Assembly: GCA_012845835.1 (NCBI GenBank)
Contig: JABAKD010000004.1
Location: 2,278,433 to 2,342,432, forward strand
DNA: 64,000 bases
DNA from: Undaria pinnatifida
Lineage: Eukaryota; Sar; Phaeophyceae; Laminariales; Alariaceae
Direction: 5' to 3'
In this document: positions 41,070 through 52,814 of the stretch, one piece after another
How the letters are laid out: each line of letters starts with the position of its first letter
Position numbering within the stretch: position 1 is the stretch's first letter
The notes under the pieces: generated by a model
What the model saw: the letters and a program-made list of their open reading frames with translations, nothing else
Told to the model about the DNA's origin: nothing
The model's database searches: none
Made by a program: the position numbers and the translations under genes

Positions 41070-42045
41070 TGGTAGTGAGATCGAGATTCGGGCAGCATCG
41101 TCGTCGCCAACTATGGGACAGGGAAAGCGGGATCTACATGTCGAGGCCATTTTAAAAGACGAGGAGTTGTTGAGATAGAGATCCGGGTAGCGTGCTCATT
41201 ACGAAAGAAGAGGAAATCAGCAGTGAAGTCCATATCTAGTTAGCGTCGTGATTTTGGAAGAGGTGTTGACATGGAGATCTAGGATGCGCCGTCAGTTCCG
41301 AAGACGAGGAGATTGTGAGATGCAGATCCGGAAAGCGTTGTCTTTGGAGAGACGAGGAGATATTGAACAGAGATCTGGGTATCGCCGTGATTTGAAATAT
41401 CCAGTGAGATCGACATCTGGATAATATAACGTCATCACTTCCAAAGACGAGAAGATGGAGACCGATCCGGACAGCGCCGAAACTTGAACGAAACGGAGGT
41501 AGTGATGGCCAGATCTAGATAGGCTTGTCATTTACAAGGCGCGGAGATAGTGAAGTCGAGATCTACATGGCGTCGTCATTTTTAAGATGCGGTAACGTTG
41601 AAAACGAGATATGATAGTTTGCGACGTGCTTTCTAAACGCGAGGAGAAAGCGAGATAGAGATCCGGAGAGCGTCTTGATTTTGAAAGCAAACGAGATCGA
41701 AATACCGAGATTTAGCTCGAGTCACAATATTGACTGGCACGGAGATAATGAGATAGCGTTCTACATTGCGTCCTCATTTTCAGGAAGAGGTGACAGTGAG
41801 ATCGAGAGCTAACATAGTGCGTCGTCTTATTGGAAGACGGAGAAAAACTGAGCTAGAAATCCGGATAGCGTCGTGGCTTTGAAGGAATAGGAGGTAGAGA
41901 TACCGAAATCTTGGTAGCGTCGCGGGCTTGAAATATGAGGCGACCCAGAGGTAATAATACGTGATTTGCGTCGTGACCTTGAAACAGGAGGAGGCAGTGG
42001 TGTCGATTCTAGTTGGCGCCTTCATTTGAGCGGCGAGATCAACCG
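41070..42045 (+). repeat. Degenerate satellite, ~48-bp unit, about 20 units
   Basis: The core word GATCCGGATAGCGTCGTC (with variants such as GATCTGGGTATCGCCGTG and GATCTACATGGCGTCGTC) recurs roughly every 48 bases, followed by ATTTT-GAA-GACGAGGAGAT and a GTGAGAT-GA link. About 20 diverged units can be counted. It encodes nothing. Confidence 0.85.
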
Positions 42046-42321
42046 GTCGAGGTGGTTTTGCTGGAATTTTCTATGTTCGACCCCGATTCGTCTTGGTTTG
42101 GCGATCAGCATCCGTTTTGTACGGCGTGAATACGTATCGGCAATGCAATCATCAGTACGACAACTACACGCCAATAAGCAGTACACTGGGTAACAGCGCG
42201 CCATCAAATATCGCTGGGGTTGCAATGTACTGCACAGCGCGATAAAAACACGAATTAATGCAATGAATGGTGATGATAGCAATGTGTACCGGCGAACCTT
42301 GGAGATATTCGTTTTTCACTA

Positions 42322-42549
42322 CTACCAGAATATGGTGTAGCAATCTTCGAGATGTTTGGGACAATGCCGGAGACTGGTCAAATACCAGGCTGGCCGTTTC
42401 TGCTTCGCCTGGAAACCTAGGTGATTCTGGTCGTTCCGACCGGGGACGATTAAGGCGTGCACCTGGTGTCCTGACTCCTGCCAAAACGCGTTGGAACGCT
42501 TGGCAGCTGGAACGACAAGTACCTTTGCTTGCTGTGGATTGATTCTCAA
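42322..42549 (-). pseudogene. Possible LINE reverse-transcriptase fragment
   Basis: The minus strand reads M-R-I-N-P-Q-Q-A-K-V-L-V-V-P, which resembles the G-L-x-L-N-P-x-K-(S/C)-x-V-L segment after the palm of LINE reverse transcriptases. The match is short. It lies downstream, in the right order, of the better fragment at 44437-44700. Confidence 0.3.
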
Positions 42550-43741
42550 ATCGAGTAGATTCCTAGCGTTCCCACCCTGCCCACAAATTGTGGTAGCTCT
42601 AAAGGAACGGGGAATGATTGGTGCTGGGAGTGCCTCTTCATAAATATATATATTTATATATATATATGTGGGAGTATTGCTTGATACGCTTGAGGCCCAC
42701 GACCGTACGGGTGCACATGGGACGACCTACGACTCACGGGGTGGAGCGTATGTGGATGCCGCAGGGCTTGCCTGCGGTAGGAGCCACGCGATACCACCAT
42801 GGCCTGGCCAGGAGGCTCACGAGGGAGACGACTGGGTTGCGAACGAGACTCCGGTGATATTCTTCTGGCAATCGTAGTGCGGAACCGATGTTCGTAGAAG
42901 TTTCAGTAGCCTTTGCCCAGCCACGAGGGCAATATCACAACTTCAATGTTTGTCTCGACGGTGCCACTTGGACGGCCAGCACCGTCTTCTGTGAGTCTTG
43001 CCTCGCGGTGTAATGACGTGTGATTCTGTTCTCTGTGTGTCAGACGTAATTGCTGCTGCCGTGACGGCACCTCTACCCTTGAGTCGAACTGCGCGGTACC
43101 GCCGCAAAAGTCGGCGGAGCTATTATATATTTGGATCAGTTGCATAGAATCCGCCGGTACAGATCAGACACTCATAACACAGGTTAGGTTGGAAAGGACG
43201 AATGCGAATAAGCTCGTTCCAGTCCAACCGTTCCAACACGGTAGATACGTTAAGGCACACCCCAAGACGTTCGCCGTCGTCGCCTGAGTTGGTCCGCGTG
43301 GCTTCTTGCCATATATATGACGACGTTGCATGCTGTCGCCTTTAGATAAGTTGACATGAAGACACCGGAAACGGGGGAAATACATAAATTTGTTCATTTG
43401 CAGCATCGCAGTATCGCTCTCGATCACGTGTACAGTCCGTAAACAAGTACAGCTGTATATGCAGCGGTGTACGAGTCACAAAAACAAAATGGAAGAAGCG
43501 AAATGGCCTCCGTCGACCGGGGGTGCGCCTGTTTTGGCAGTAAAAGGTACAGCAGTAGTGTTCCCTATATAGTACCGGTTGAGTAGTGCCGATTCGCACG
43601 CGAAGAAGTCTGTGAAACCGACCAACCCTATGGTAGAGGTTTAACCATCGGTTTCTGATGCTCTAAGTTCGGGAGATTAATTCCCCACCCAGAAACTGAT
43701 TTGGAGAAAAACGAAAAATGAAATCCCATGGCGTCGGTGAT

Positions 43742-43940
43742 AGAAAAAAAATGCGAAAAAATAACGAAATTCCAACGCTTTTGAGGGATAAAGAGGACCG
43801 CTATTCAGAAAGCGTTTGAGCGAAACCGTGCTGCCACTATTGAAGAAGAATGCGAAAAAATAACGAAATTTCAACGCTTTTGTGGGATAAAGAGGACCGC
43901 TATTCAGCAAGCGTTTGAGCGAAACCGTGCTGCCACTATT
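43742..43940 (+). repeat. ~98-bp tandem duplication within an R5 relative
   Basis: Two adjacent copies of ATGCGAAAAAATAACGAAAT...AGAGGACCGCTATTCAG...AAACCGTGCTGCCACTATT, only a few bases different. R5-like sequence precedes it (43640-43740). Confidence 0.8.
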
Positions 43941-44436
43941 ATCATCGCACGCGCGTCAACCGGTTCGTACAGATGGGAGCAATGAGCAGTGGCAGTATCC
44001 GGAGTAGGGCCGGTCGCCGCGCGATTGTAGGCAGGTATGTCCACTGACACACAGCGACACTCCTAACATGGATGACAAGTGTTGCATTGCAATAGTACGG
44101 TCTCTGTGGGGGTTGGCCGCGGAGCCCACACCATTGCGCGTGCACCGGAGGAAGCTGACAGCCCTAATCGCGCTAGCCGTGACCGACAAAAATGCCTAAA
44201 GCCATGTCATCCAGGTAAACGCAGGCCCCCGCTCCCCCTCTGTCGAACTCTCTCCCATCTTCAATACGCACGTCCCGACCGCAAAACCGCCCAAAACATC
44301 GACGATCCTTTAGGCCCCCCCGCTAGAGCAACCTGGTGTCCCCGAAACTCATCCGGAACAAACGTCAGGTGCTGCTCTTGTGTTCTACTTGTACCAATAG
44401 CATCAGGCCACTACCAGCGTAGGGGCTGCAACGCAT

Positions 44437-44700
44437 TTGGGGCACCTCCGCAAGTACCGCTGCCTTATGGATCATGTTGAAGGCGTTCGAGCAGTCGATC
44501 ATGACGAGCCAGCGGCCCATCTCGTGTAGCGTTCTGCCCTCTGTTCTGCATGTTCCACTCGTTCGCATACATTGATCCAAACTCACCTCACCTCCCGATT
44601 GACCTCCTCCGTCGCCGCCACTACCGTTGCATTGCCCTCCTTGCACACCATGCCCACGCAAACCGGGTGATACTTTTTTCTGATGCGATGAGGCTCGGCT
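44437..44700 (-). pseudogene. Dead LINE reverse-transcriptase fragment
   Basis: The minus-strand segment 44437-44529 encodes WLVMIDCSNAFNMIHKAAVL plus A-E-V, the conserved D-x-(S)-N-A-F-N block of non-LTR retrotransposon reverse transcriptases. Just upstream, in another frame (about 44615-44690), lies a Y-H-P-V-C-V-G-M-V...E-G-N segment like the x-P-x-Q-x-G-V-x-x-x-x-G-x-E block that normally precedes it. The shift of frame and interruptions show the element is dead. Confidence 0.55.
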
Positions 44701-45820
44701 GGAAGAATAGCTACCAGAACACTCCGCTGGGGACGCTGTTAGCTCAACGATTCTCCCCCGACAAAATGTTCCTGCCCGAAGCCAGTGTATCGGCCGAAAA
44801 ATGAATGGTCTCGACTCCAAGCTGGTGTCGGACCTTTAACAGGACCTGGGAGAGTACACAGGTCGGAATGCTCTCCTGTCGTTACCATCACGTTGGAGGT
44901 CTCTTCAGATGGTAAGCATGCCGTTATATTGTGGTGCAGCTGCAATAACGTCGTCATTAGCGAGCGACGGTATAGCTGTTGCGGCGAGGTCTGTGTGGGT
45001 AAGTGATATATCCAAGCCGCTATATGGCCGGCCGAGGTACAGTTGGCGGTAGAATCTACTGTGCGGATACAGTAGACCATTCCATTTCGTTTGGAAGAAG
45101 CCAAGCGGTCTTCCGAGATGGCGCAAGGAATGGTTGGCAATGGCGCATCATTTAAATCAACAGCGGCCGGATCCTAGGTCAAGCTACCAACGTCATGATA
45201 TGTTCCACAACTCACCTTTCCGTTGCATAGCTATCGTAAGGCTACTATAAATTTTCACCTACATCGACGCCCCCGATCTCGGTGCTTCAGCTTACTAACC
45301 TTTGTGATCTTCTCCTTCGTGTTTTCCTCGTATTGACGTGCCCTTGTCGTTCTATTTAGTTCGTTTCATTCCCTCCAATTATGTGTAGTCTATATATTCA
45401 GGTTCCCTTCCACAATGGTCGGGCCTGCCACCTGACCGCGGACTAGATTATATGCAAGGGGGAATGCGGAAAGACCTACACAAGAGTCGACAAACATGGT
45501 GCATCGGGGATGCGTCTGCTGTGGGATACCCGCCGCGTCCGACCTGCGTTCCGGAGCGGCTTGTGGTGTGGTAGCCACTGTGTTGAAAGTTCGTATTCCT
45601 TGCCTTGGCCGTCAACGTTGTCTTAGGCGCTCTCGTCATGTTTGTACACACTGGTGCCTTACCGGCTTTACATTCTCCTACAGATCTTGGCGTAATAACC
45701 CCGCCACGTTTGTGCCCCCAGCTAAAAAGGGCACAGGCTTAACAGGTCATTTAACTGTTTCATATCGGCAGTGACGATTCAGTGCGCCAAGCACCGGGGA
45801 AGGAAGGGAGCTGGAGGGGG

Positions 45821-46310
45821 CACCAAGGATACGGTAGGGGGGGATGATATTACCCACAATTTTCACTACCATGTCATACTATCATACTATCATACTATCA
45901 TACTATCATACTATCATACTATCATACTATCATACTATCATACTATCATACTATCATACTATTATACTATCATACTATCATACTATCATACTATCATACT
46001 ATCATACTATCATACTATCATATATCATACTATCATACTATCATACTATTATACTATCATACTATCATACCCGCACTCAATTGACTCTGTACCTCACTGA
46101 CGAAACGACTCTGCGCGATATGCTTGGCGCAGCGCGGCAAACTATTGCATTGCGGATTCATGCGGCTAGATTAGTGTGATAGCACCCAAACATGAGACTA
46201 AGACCGAAAAGGAGCAGGGGGTATGTCATTCGCAAGAGCGACTCCGGGCCACACTGCAAAAAAAAGACCTATTAAAACGGTCACACTCCCCCCTTATCGT
46301 AGCATTGGTC
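45821..46310. mobile_element. MITE family M1 (copy d) carrying an 8-bp microsatellite
   Basis: Ends are CACCAAGGATACGGTAGGGG and the complement of CCCCTTATCGTAGCATTGGT. The interior holds the 8-bp array, then GACTCTGTACCTCACTGACG as in copies b and c, and a CATTCGCAAGAGCGACTCC block. Confidence 0.7.
45874..46070. repeat. Microsatellite (ATCATACT)n
   Basis: About 24 copies of an 8-bp unit with rare ATT and TATATC variants, inside the M1 element. Reading frames across it are artefacts. Confidence 0.95.
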
Positions 46311-46734
46311 TTAGCTCCATGCAAATAGGTGCGCACCAGAAAAAGGGTGAGCAAGATGTGTGGGAGTTTGCTTCTATGTGTATGCCAGGCATGCCTGGTC
46401 TGGCATAATGAAAGTAAGCGTGTCAAAGACATGCACCTCTCCGGTGGGCAGGCGGAAAGGGGAGGGGGGGGGGGGGGGCACATACAGTTACAGAGTGCGC
46501 GTGACGTATTTCAACACGTATTTAAATTTTGCGCCTCGAAGCAAGCCGACCCCAATGCGAACCTCTTTTGACGGCCTGGCGCTATAAACGAAAAGCTACT
46601 CGCATATCTTTGTTCCGGAAAATTTCGTCAATTTCTTTCATGTATCGATGACCACGGCGAAACAGCCGCGTTCTTGTCCGTCAGTCTCTCCACGCGTTTA
46701 ATACCCTACGAATAGGAACGTGTCCCATTGTGAT

Positions 46735-46998
46735 GACCAAGGTCGCGGTAGGGAGGGCACCCTCGTTCGCGCCGCCAGGTTTGGGCCACTCGCCCGATTG
46801 ACTTTGTCCCCCACTACAAAAAAGACTAGAGAAGGCGATCTGTTTGGCGAAGGGCAGCTAACCTTCCATGGCGGTGGTATATCGCAAAAAATGAACACAA
46901 AACATGAAGACCAAAGGAAAAGGGGGTCACTCGCGCAAGTAAACCCGACCCACTGAAAAAAGAGCCCCAAAAGCGATCCCCTAACCGTAGACCGGGCC
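46735..46998. mobile_element. MITE family M1 (copy e)
   Basis: Ends GACCAAGGTCGCGGTAGGGA and the complement of CCCCTAACCGTAGACCGGGCC. Contains TTTGGGCCACTCGCCCGATT and GGTCACTCGCGCAAGT but no microsatellite. Confidence 0.65.
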
Positions 46999-47636
46999 TG
47001 ATATTTCCATCTACCGGGCGTGATATTTCCATCGCTTCATAGCAGCCGTCATACAACCCCTTCTCGTCGTCTAGTCTCGATCACACCCTCAACACTCCTC
47101 AAGGCCTAATGAATTTGTATCGTTTGCTATCTGCAGGGCGACGGCTCTGGCATGGTACCGCATCATCTAAGGGGCAATGCATCAACGCACCACCTAGCGT
47201 AGTGCACATACGCTAACTTCACACAACCAGCTCTTGTCAACAGCCATTCACGCAGAATGAAATGCACCATACGGCACTCCGCAGCTGGTATACGAGTAAA
47301 CAACCGGATATCTTACCAAACATTTACAGCTACAGGGGAACGTACACCCACAAAACCCTCCCACGAGATGCTACCCACGAGGTCAAGCCATGCCTCGACC
47401 TCTACCTTGGCCTATCGCGCATTTGATGCAGACTGGCCTCTGGTATTTGGGGTATCGCGCTTCAACCGAAATACGGTCGCTTCCTCGTACAAGACGCTGC
47501 ACTACAGTAGCACCCTCTCCCCTTCGGAAGCATCAACGGCTATTCTCTTGTCAAGGCATACAAAACACATTGCTCAATTGGTTGATCTCGCATTCAGCTG
47601 TTCCTGAAACGTCGCTTTGAACCATATTTGCCCTCG

Positions 47637-49559
47637 TCAGATATACAGCACCACCCTACGAAACAGTCCTACCTCGACCGCTGCTAGCCCAAACAAAGCA
47701 CTGACAAGGTCCGGCAAAGTATCGGCCACGTTTTGCGGGGCCCCTCTTGGCATTGTCATCACGCAATCCATATTCCTCCGCTTTTTCATTGTAACGATCG
47801 GTCCATCACTCCGTTCTTTTGGTGGGTGTAGGGGGTAAAGACTGACAATTTCAGTGGTAACTGCCTTCTGGTAAGCACATGGTGGGTGTTCGACAATAGG
47901 ATCGACGAATCGAGAAAACCTCGACGTCGAAATAGTAGGACCGTTGCAACAACTGCGATGAGCTGCTCTTTGTTCACCTCTCACCCCGAGGTTCCCTACC
48001 GCAGCCCGCCTGTTCGCAAGGACTACCAGCCAGCCGCGGCGGCGCCAGGAGCGCTGCTGCTTTGCACCTCGAAGCGCGAGCTCAATGCGCTTCACTGCAA
48101 CTGTATTCGTCCGGCCAGCGCCCAGCCTCACTAAGTCACCATCGAGGGGGTACCTCGAATCACCCATGCTGTAACTAAAGTAGCCTAGACCGACTACATC
48201 GATGGCGACAGGCATTGAGATAATCATGCCGCAGTTGTACGACGAAGCTGCTACAGCATCTGCAGCCACTTTGTCCACAGCACCAGGATCTGCTCCAGCG
48301 TTGAGCAAGACCTCCACGCCCTCGGCGTTGTTGAAGCGACACGCCAAGTGTAGAGGTGTCAACCCGGCCGAAGACCTCGACTCGACATTAGCCCCAGCTT
48401 CCACCAACTCGCGGACCATAGGAGCGGGGCAAACTCTGCAAGCCCAGGATAATGCAGTCTGACCGTGAATGGCATCACGCTGCTCCATGGGAGCCCTGGC
48501 GTTGAGCATGAGTCTAACAACGGCCACCCTGTTATGCATAACTGCCGTGTGGAGCGGGGAGTCGCCACTGACAGTCTGCAGTCCCGTGTCAGCCCCGGCC
48601 TCGAGAAGGTCAGCTACTACTTCGCAACACCCAGCGAAGGCGGCGACATGGAGCGGAGAAGCGCCACAGTGGCTGCGAATGTTCGGGTCGGCGCCCGCGT
48701 GTAGCAAGATGCTTACAATGTCGGCGTGGCTGAAGTGCGCAGCCCGGTGCAACGGTGTGTCCCCCGCCTTATCCTGCCAGTCAAGGTATGCGCCGCCGTG
48801 AACCAGGCCAGATACGATATCCACATCTTCCACCACCCTGCTCACGTAGGCGTGGAGCAGTCTACCCCCCATGCTGCTAGGTAGGGGGGGGTGTGGGATG
48901 GTCAGTGACTTGGGTTGCGGTGCTCTGGCGGATACTTCGGCTGGAGTTAAGCCCGCCTCATCCTGTTGACCCCAATCGAATCCAGCTTCGAGCAGAGCTC
49001 CTACCGTTCGAATATGTCCACCGGCAGCGGCGCAGTGGAGGGCGGTACTCCTCCAGTGGTCAACACCGTTGCGGCGGTGGTTCAAACGCGACCGGTCCGA
49101 TTCCCCAGCGCGAAATTGAAGCAACACTTCAATAACTGCCTCATGCCCTCTCGACGCTGCCAGCATGATCGGGGTGACGCTACGTTGGCTGCGGGGGTCA
49201 ACGCACGCCTCCGCTCTAAGCAGTACAAGGACCACGTTGCGATGCCCCTGCTCAGCGGCCCAGTGGAGCGGAGTGCGACCGAAGCGGTCGGGCGTATCGC
49301 AGGAAAATACCCCGTCCCTGAGCAAAGCTAGGACATATAACAGCATGCCTTGTGATGCGACGCAGTGGAATATCTCTTCTTGGTCCTCAATCGCAAGTCC
49401 TCGGTGGTCTCTCATCTCTGCAGTGACGTGATCTGGGAATGTCGTGGCCACGAGCTTCCGATGGCTGATCATGCTCTGAAGCGGGACGGTCGAAGCTTTG
49501 CCCACGGTCGGCCCGACGTGCTGCATCTTGGTTTGAGGGAGGTCTGATGCAGTCACCAA
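47637..49559 (-). CDS. Ankyrin-repeat protein with C-terminal WRRRGW tail
   Basis: Open frame of 640 codons; the first ATG is at 49526 (codon 12), which I take as the likely start unless an upstream exon exists. Residues ~60-430 form 10-11 ankyrin repeats (for example RFGRTPLHWAAEQGHRNVV at 92-110, AGDTPLHRAAHFSHADIVSI at 265-284, AGLTPLHLACRFNNAEGVEV at 398-417), a helical scaffold for binding other proteins. The last ~200 residues are different: a charged S-W-R-R-R-G-W-L motif near 504-511, then a basic, low-complexity end. From memory such W-R-R-R tails are common in brown-algal ankyrin proteins; that is not checked here. No signal peptide or membrane segment is seen. The partner is unknown, and the tail may include unspliced intron. 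Confidence 0.75.
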   Translation of the reverse strand: MVTASDLPQTKMQHVGPTVGKASTVPLQSMISHRKLVATTFPDHVTAEMRDHRGLAIEDQEEIFHCVASQGMLLYVLALLRDGVFSCDTPDRFGRTPLHWAAEQGHRNVVLVLLRAEACVDPRSQRSVTPIMLAASRGHEAVIEVLLQFRAGESDRSRLNHRRNGVDHWRSTALHCAAAGGHIRTVGALLEAGFDWGQQDEAGLTPAEVSARAPQPKSLTIPHPPLPSSMGGRLLHAYVSRVVEDVDIVSGLVHGGAYLDWQDKAGDTPLHRAAHFSHADIVSILLHAGADPNIRSHCGASPLHVAAFAGCCEVVADLLEAGADTGLQTVSGDSPLHTAVMHNRVAVVRLMLNARAPMEQRDAIHGQTALSWACRVCPAPMVRELVEAGANVESRSSAGLTPLHLACRFNNAEGVEVLLNAGADPGAVDKVAADAVAASSYNCGMIISMPVAIDVVGLGYFSYSMGDSRYPLDGDLVRLGAGRTNTVAVKRIELALRGAKQQRSWRRRGWLVVLANRRAAVGNLGVRGEQRAAHRSCCNGPTISTSRFSRFVDPIVEHPPCAYQKAVTTEIVSLYPLHPPKERSDGPIVTMKKRRNMDCVMTMPRGAPQNVADTLPDLVSALFGLAAVEVGLFRRVVLYI

Positions 49560-52500
49560 AAATCTGGTAAATGCAACACGATACAGACCAAAAAAGTAAG
49601 AGCGTTTTCATATTCCGGCATGTGGTTTATAGTATATTATTAAAATTAAAATATACTCCGGAGTATATATAGACTATATGCCAGCCCATGATGTTTCAGC
49701 AGATTTTATGAAATGTCAATAGGCGATGCTATTTCGTGATGACTTTAGACATGTGACACATCAGATGCACACACCCTGCACAGCATAACTAGTGGTCGTA
49801 CTGCATATAGGATTGTTTACCGAGGAGCTCATCATGAAGACATCACAAGCGATACGTGCAGTGCACCGCGTCAACCAACCGACGACCGCATGTTGCCTGG
49901 CTGACGGTATTGATGGGAAACAACAACTCGATAACCAAACTGACTGGATCATATTGCGCCTATTTGTAGGTACCAGTTATTTAATAATCTTCTTATTTTT
50001 TTCTATTTTTTCGCCCATCGGATGGGAAAAAATACAGCGTAAGCTCACCGCACATGTCGTGTCAATTTATCTCTATTATTGTACCTGCAATCCGGGGCTA
50101 CAACTACTGGCGCATCTTTCAGTTCCCGCATCATAGTCTATATCTACAGTACGTAGCGGGAGCTGTCTCTACTGGCGGTCGCCATTACTACTGCAGCAGC
50201 GCAAGCTGCCGTGGAATACGGATGCGGTGGAGACAGCCACCCGGAAATATCGCTTTCCCTGTCATTGGCCATACGAGTAGCCACTTTGGTTCTTCCTTCT
50301 TTCTTATCCTTATTTCCCTGCGTCCTTGCAAGTAGGCTGGCGTGCTGGCGTGCATATGTATATGTAGTCTATATATAGACTACATGTTTCGCCCTCGTAC
50401 GTGTTGCGTTCGCCATCGCATAGCCAGAAAAACACCTTGCTGTATTCTCGACTGTATTCACAATCAATGTGTGTATCTTGTTTACTAATTTATTTGTGGC
50501 CACAAAGAAAGCTCGTCTCTCTACGGAGGTATCGACGCGCGCGCTGATTGCGCTTATGCAATTTTTGTGCGTGAAAGTACCGTTTTAACGTGAAGGACAG
50601 ACAACACTTGCTTTATTCGTGCATTGCTCCTGCACTGCTGTACACGTGTACGCTGAAGGTCCCGACCATTTCTACGTCACTTGACCACGTAGTAGATGGT
50701 CTGCTTAGCCCTGCGGGACAACAAATGAGCCATAACGATGCACGCACGCATACATATGAGTGTTTGATTGGCGTTCGTGTGTAGTTGTTGTTGTTGTTGT
50801 TGCTGACATATTCGGCCATGGGCTACTCTAACAAGTGGTATTTTTCATACCCATCCGATACTTTGTCTGGCCCCCTACCCGCGTACGTCATCCCGTAACC
50901 CCCGGGGATGAAAATATATCGTCCCCGAAAGCGCGTATCAGGTACACCTTGGAAATACTCCAGGTACATACCTGGCATCATAGATCTATATACTTCGCAA
51001 AAAATATTACCGGAAACCGTTCTCCTAATTAGCATCTCAGACATATAACAACACAAACGATAGGCGCTACTGTGGCTTCGATGTGTTCATCATCAGTGCA
51101 GCAGTCCAGTAGTAGCCAAAGGCACCAGGGTCTACCTCAGCGGAGGGCAAAGGCGAGAGTTCCCAAATCTCCGTCGACCTGACCCCAAGTTCGAACGGGT
51201 CGCCAACAAATAAATACACAAAGCTTCTCGAATGCTTCCCGAACAATATTAATTCGGGGATGGTATAATACGATCCCCGGGTTTCCACGGTAGCAATCGG
51301 GTACCTGGGTGCCCGGATAACCGATACCCGAGGACCTCGGGCCAAGCTACCCATAAGTTCCCCGGGTTTGTTTTTAAATTGATTGGCGGGTGCCTGCTGG
51401 CCGCTGATCTCGACGGGTAACACCTCTACCACTGCTACTGGAAGAAAACTGGTTATTTTTGTGTTTGATGCCCCCTCCCGACGATATTATACCCAGACTC
51501 CAATCGAGACTCAGCTTTCAGGAAACACTATTATTATACTCTATAAATAATACAGTAGGAACGACGGCAGCACGAAGACACGGCCGGCATTGAGAGAGGG
51601 CGGTGGCCATCACAGAAGAGTAAATTATTTCATGGTATACACATCGTACCTGGGTATGACGTTGTTGTGTACAACAAGCACGTGATACAAACAAATGTAG
51701 TTTTCACCCATACGGTACCCGTCATGCCTGCCAGTATACAGCAGTAGTCGTAGTAGCTATTCTTGCTACGAGTGAGAGTTGTACATGGAAAAAATACGGA
51801 CAGGGACGACTCTCGTAGCATCTTGAACCAACAGCTCTATGCCAGGTAACCTCTCAGTGTTATTACAATAGTAGACTAGACTATGTATCTCATCATTACG
51901 TTCAACGACAACCTTCAATGGCGTGCTTTGTGGTTGGAAGCACGCCTATTAATTTAATACCGGTAATACGAGGGAGTTAGAATACAGGTCCTCACCGGAT
52001 GGGTGTGATGAGTATTTGATGACACTCCGCGAGCGTGACGTCACCCAGTAGCACCAACAGAACCAACGAGGAAACGATGGGCCCTTGGCGAAACTCCTTG
52101 ATTCGGTAGCAACAAGAAGAAAGAGAAGAAGAGTGCCTTCGAGCACGATGATGGCGCTACCCACACTACGCACAGTCTGCGAACCCAAAGTACAATAAAA
52201 CGTTTTGTCGCTGACGGCGAGCGGCCAAACTGTTGTTCATACCCAGGTGTTGGTGTTGCTGCTGGTGTGGCAGTATATACGTGCGAATGTGCGGGCTAGT
52301 TTGTGGGCTCGTGGGCGGCACAGAATCGATGTTGAAAAATTATTCTGCTGCTGTTGCAGCTGTGGTGGTGGTGCTGGGCTTACCAATCAAAATTGCCCCC
52401 GAGTTTCGGGACAATTTCCACTAATCAACGCTGAGCACGTAGAAGCAAACTGCTTTGGGAGGATATTGAAGCTGAATCAATGATGATACACCAAGTAGTC

Positions 52501-52814
52501 CGCGTACACACAGCGTACTATACCAACAGCAGCGGCGCTGATGATGTGGTTTGTCCAGGATGTCACGAAGCATGCATGCAGCACTGGAGGTGTAAGTAAG
52601 TAATTGGTGTAAAAGCGATACATACATCATGGCGGTTTGACCCGTAACAGGTAGAATACGAAAACGACGTGCATTTTCAGCAGAAACAACAAAACAATAG
52701 CGTTCTTGAGACCTAAGAGTCAATCTACGCAAGACATGGCCCTGCATCCCCTGCATTCCCTGCATGGCCCGCAAGTCTAGACCACAGCAGTGGAGCAGAA
52801 AATCACATATGCCA
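49560..52814. other. Non-coding stretch with a few repeats
   Basis: No gene is recognised. Contains an R1-edge-like AAATTAAAATATACTCCGGA followed by GTATATATAG palindrome (49636-49672), R4 (49990-50235), a TGTAGTCTATATATAGACTACA palindrome near 50364 and a GATCCCCGGGTTTCC / CGGGTACCTGGGTGCCCGG region (51240-51370). Confidence 0.5.
49990..50235 (+). repeat. R4 copy, longer form
   Basis: R4 blocks (CAGCGTAAGCTCACCGCACA, GTCGTGTCAATTTA) then GCGGGAGCTGTCTCTACTGG and CAGCGCAAGCTGCCGTGGAA, as at 23965-24190. Confidence 0.6.

Noticed and set aside
41070-42045. Regularly spaced repeats, considered as a CRISPR array
   Set aside because: The units are diverged along their whole length with no conserved-repeat/unique-spacer alternation, and the DNA is eukaryotic.
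45771-46179. Frames of Ile-Leu-Ser-Tyr-Tyr-His-Thr repeats on the plus strand
   Set aside because: Translation of an 8-bp microsatellite.
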